Shown in pieces: positions 62,192-64,000 of a stretch of 64,000 nucleotides of DNA. The stretch covers positions 62,001-126,000 of the forward strand of contig JBGAQP010000007.1 of the NCBI GenBank assembly GCA_044220635.1. Reading direction: 5' to 3'. The notes beneath the pieces are model-generated. The model was not told where the DNA came from and searched no databases. It saw nothing but the letters and a program-made list of their open reading frames with translations. How positions within the stretch are numbered: the stretch's first letter is position 1; the number at the start of each line of letters is the position of its first letter. Origin of the DNA: JBGAQP01 sp044220635. GTDB taxonomy: Bacteria; Pseudomonadota; Gammaproteobacteria; Burkholderiales; Usitatibacteraceae. A program made the position numbers and the translations under genes.

Positions 62192-63127
62192 TCAGGGGCG
62201 CTCGAGGACGTCGAGCAGGTCCTTCGCGGCGTTGGCCCCCGTCTGGCGGGCGATCTCGACGATGCAGGTGGGGCTGGTGACGTTCACCTCGGTGAGCCAG
62301 TCGCCGATCACGTCGAGCCCGGCGAAGACGATCCCCGCGGCGACGAGCTCGCGCCCGACGCGCTCGCCGATCTCGCGGTCGCGCGGCGTGATCGGGCGCG
62401 CGACGCCCGTGCCGCCGGCGGCGAGGTTGCCGCGCGTCTCCCCCGCCCGCGGGATGCGCGCGAGGCAGTGCCCGAAGGGGCGCCCGTCGATCACGAGCAC
62501 GCGCTTGTCGCCGTGCGCGATGTCCGGCAGGTAGCGCTGGGCCATGACGGTGCGCCTTCCCAGGTCGGTCATGGTCTCGAGGATGACGTTGCGGTTCGGG
62601 TCGTCGGCGCGCACGCGGAAGATCATCGTCCCGCCCATGCCGTCGAGCTTCTTCAGGATCGCGTCGCCCTCGGCGTCGATGAACGCGTCGAGCCGCCGGG
62701 GCTCGCTCGTGACGAGCGTGGGGGGCGCGAGGCCGGGGAAGCGCAGGATCGAGAGCTTCTCGTTCCAGTCCCGGAGCGCGCGCGGGCTGTTGAGCACGCG
62801 CACGCCCTGGCTCTCGGCGCGCTCGAGCAGGATCGTGGCGTAGTAGTACTCCTGGTCGAAGGGCGGGTCCTTGCGCATGAGGACCCGGTCGAAGAAGGCG
62901 AGCGGGACCTCCTCGGGTTCGCCCGCGCGATGCCAGTCCGCGTCGTCGTCGGAGACGGCGAGCGGGCGCACCCGGGCCATCACGGCCGAGGCGAGCACGT
63001 AGATCTCGCGCGCCTCGAGCGCGTACACCTCGTGCCCGCGCCGCGCCGCCTCGCGCATCATCGCGATCGAGGAGTCCTTTTCCGCCTTCAGGTGGTCGAG
63101 GGGATCGACCACGAAAGCGAGCTTCAT
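62192..63127 (-). CDS. gshB: Glutathione synthetase
   Basis: Joins gamma-glutamylcysteine to glycine using ATP. The 311-residue ATP-grasp enzyme starts MKLAFVVDPLDHLKAEKDSS and has RKDPPFDQEYYY, LKKLDGMGGTMIFR (ATP site), RYLPDIAHGDKRVLVIDG and EVNVTSPTCIVEI. ATG 63127 overlaps the gshA stop codon by 4 bp (ATGA), so the two pathway enzymes are coupled. Confidence 0.97.
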   Translation of the reverse strand: MKLAFVVDPLDHLKAEKDSSIAMMREAARRGHEVYALEAREIYVLASAVMARVRPLAVSDDDADWHRAGEPEEVPLAFFDRVLMRKDPPFDQEYYYATILLERAESQGVRVLNSPRALRDWNEKLSILRFPGLAPPTLVTSEPRRLDAFIDAEGDAILKKLDGMGGTMIFRVRADDPNRNVILETMTDLGRRTVMAQRYLPDIAHGDKRVLVIDGRPFGHCLARIPRAGETRGNLAAGGTGVARPITPRDREIGERVGRELVAAGIVFAGLDVIGDWLTEVNVTSPTCIVEIARQTGANAAKDLLDVLERP

Positions 63128-64000
63128 GCGTTGGCGACCCGCGCCGGGGCCCGGACGCGCTCGGCGAGCTCCTCGATCTCGCGGGCGGCGGCGAGGAGGG
63201 CGAGCCGCGCGATCACCCCGTAGGTGTAGAAGCGGTTGGGCGGCGCGCCGGGCGAGCCGGAGCAGTCGGGCGAATGGCAGTCGGTCTGGAAGGCGAGCGG
63301 CACGAACTGCATGCCGGGGGCGTTGAGGTTCTCGTCCTTGCCCCGGGCCGTGTGCACCCGGTAGAAGCCGCCCACCACGAACTGGTCGATCATGTAGACC
63401 ACGGGCTCGGCCACCGCGTCCTCCACGCTCTCGAAGGTGTAGACGCCCTCCTGGATCAGCACCTCGTGGACCGGCTGGCCCTCCTTGATGACCGCCATCT
63501 TGTTGCGCGTCTTGCGGTTGAGGCTGCGCACGTCGTCGACGCTCTTCACGGTCATGATGCCCATGCCGTAGGTGCCCGCGTCCGCCTTCACGATCAGGAA
63601 CGGCTCCTCGGAGATGCCGTACTCGCGGTACTTCTCGCGGATCATCGGCAGCAGCATCTCCACGTTCGAGGCGAGGCAGTCGAGCCCCTGCTGCGCGGAG
63701 AAGTCCACGCGCCCGCACATCGCGAAGTACGGGTTCACGACCCAGGGGTCGATGCCCACGAGCTTCGCGAAGGTCTCGGCCACCTTCGTGTAGGCGGCGA
63801 AGTGCCGGGACTTGCGCCGCGTGGACCAGCCCGCGTGCAGCGGGGGCACGACGATCTGCTCGATGCCCTCGAGGACGGCGGGGATGCCCGCGGAGAGGTC
63901 GTTGTTGAGCACGACCGCGCAGGGGTCGTAGCCTTCCAGGCCCACGCGGTTGCCGCGGCGGCGCACGGGCTCGAGGAGGAGCTTCTCGCCGCCCGAGGTC
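63124..64000 (-). CDS. gshA: Glutamate-cysteine ligase, proteobacterial GshA type, 3' part
   Basis: First step of glutathione synthesis. The frame is open to the window edge, so the N-terminus is missing; about 291 residues are visible. The sequence is of the GshA type found in betaproteobacteria (not the E. coli-type or plant-type ligase): NLxNDLS-like LNNDLSAGIP, RKSRHFAAYTKVAETFA, FLIVKADAGTYGMGIMTV, and GFYRVHTARGKDENLNAPGMQF. It is immediately upstream of gshB with overlapping stop/start. Confidence 0.95.
   Translation of the reverse strand, partial: TSGGEKLLLEPVRRRGNRVGLEGYDPCAVVLNNDLSAGIPAVLEGIEQIVVPPLHAGWSTRRKSRHFAAYTKVAETFAKLVGIDPWVVNPYFAMCGRVDFSAQQGLDCLASNVEMLLPMIREKYREYGISEEPFLIVKADAGTYGMGIMTVKSVDDVRSLNRKTRNKMAVIKEGQPVHEVLIQEGVYTFESVEDAVAEPVVYMIDQFVVGGFYRVHTARGKDENLNAPGMQFVPLAFQTDCHSPDCSGSPGAPPNRFYTYGVIARLALLAAAREIEELAERVRAPARVANA

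Overview
The window is very GC-rich, densely coded chromosomal DNA that looks betaproteobacterial (Burkholderiales/Rhodocyclales-like). This rests on family content and gene order: argS / SPOR-domain protein / dsbA / SDR; hemC-hemD-hemX-hemY; cutA / dsbD-alpha / tlpA / aroQ / accB / accC / prmA / DUF3426; DUF1631 and DUF3683 proteins; and the proteobacterial gshA-gshB pair. No transposase, integrase, phage gene, CRISPR array or rRNA is visible. The species cannot be named from the sequence alone.

Layout. 1-8.1 kb: 3' end of a CaiB/BaiF CoA-transferase, PEP carboxylase (ppc), a small exported DsrE-like protein, an HMG-CoA-lyase-type enzyme, and a NitT/TauT-type ABC importer (binding protein, ATPase, permease). 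8.1-14.3 kb: SDR oxidoreductase, dsbA, SPOR protein, argS, priA, then a 302-bp AT-richer region with two consensus DnaA boxes. 14.3-24.6 kb: an OPT-family transporter behind hemE, an alpha/beta hydrolase, and gltD/gltB read from a recognisable promoter. 24.6-34.1 kb: two related surface lipoproteins, then surface-polysaccharide genes (epimerase, WecA-like transferase, WbpM/CapD-like dehydratase, GT9, O-antigen ligase) and tRNA-Arg(CCG). 34.1-37.9 kb: membrane-anchored cytochrome c, apaH, plsC-like acyltransferase, glycine-zipper lipoprotein, PfkB kinase. 37.9-40.5 kb: a GEMM-I cyclic-di-GMP riboswitch ahead of a DUF1631 gene whose 5' end is broken, or switchable, at a (CG)7 tract. 40.5-46.7 kb: DUF3426 protein, prmA, accC, accB, aroQ, tlpA-like, a stand-alone DsbD alpha domain, cutA, fxsA. 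46.7-52.5 kb: 2Fe-2S/flavin reductase, CBS protein, hemY-hemX-hemD-hemC. 52.5-64 kb: YqaA-like membrane protein, a 1284-residue FAD/Fe-S dehydrogenase, a tight three-gene unit (Asp-box propeller lipoprotein, HIT protein, 539-residue unknown), gshB and the 3' part of gshA.

How it works together. Most genes are core metabolism: anaplerosis, glutamate synthesis, tetrapyrrole and fatty-acid synthesis, glutathione, and periplasmic thiol chemistry. The accessory part concerns the cell surface. The most notable observation is the cyclic-di-GMP riboswitch joined to an uncharacterised DUF1631 protein with a dinucleotide-repeat frameshift at its start. Other items are a palindromic element that supplies the end of the lyase gene, a DsbD reduced to its N-terminal domain, a duplicated C-terminal module in the propeller lipoprotein, several promoters that suggest leaderless mRNAs, and scattered GC-rich intergenic repeats.
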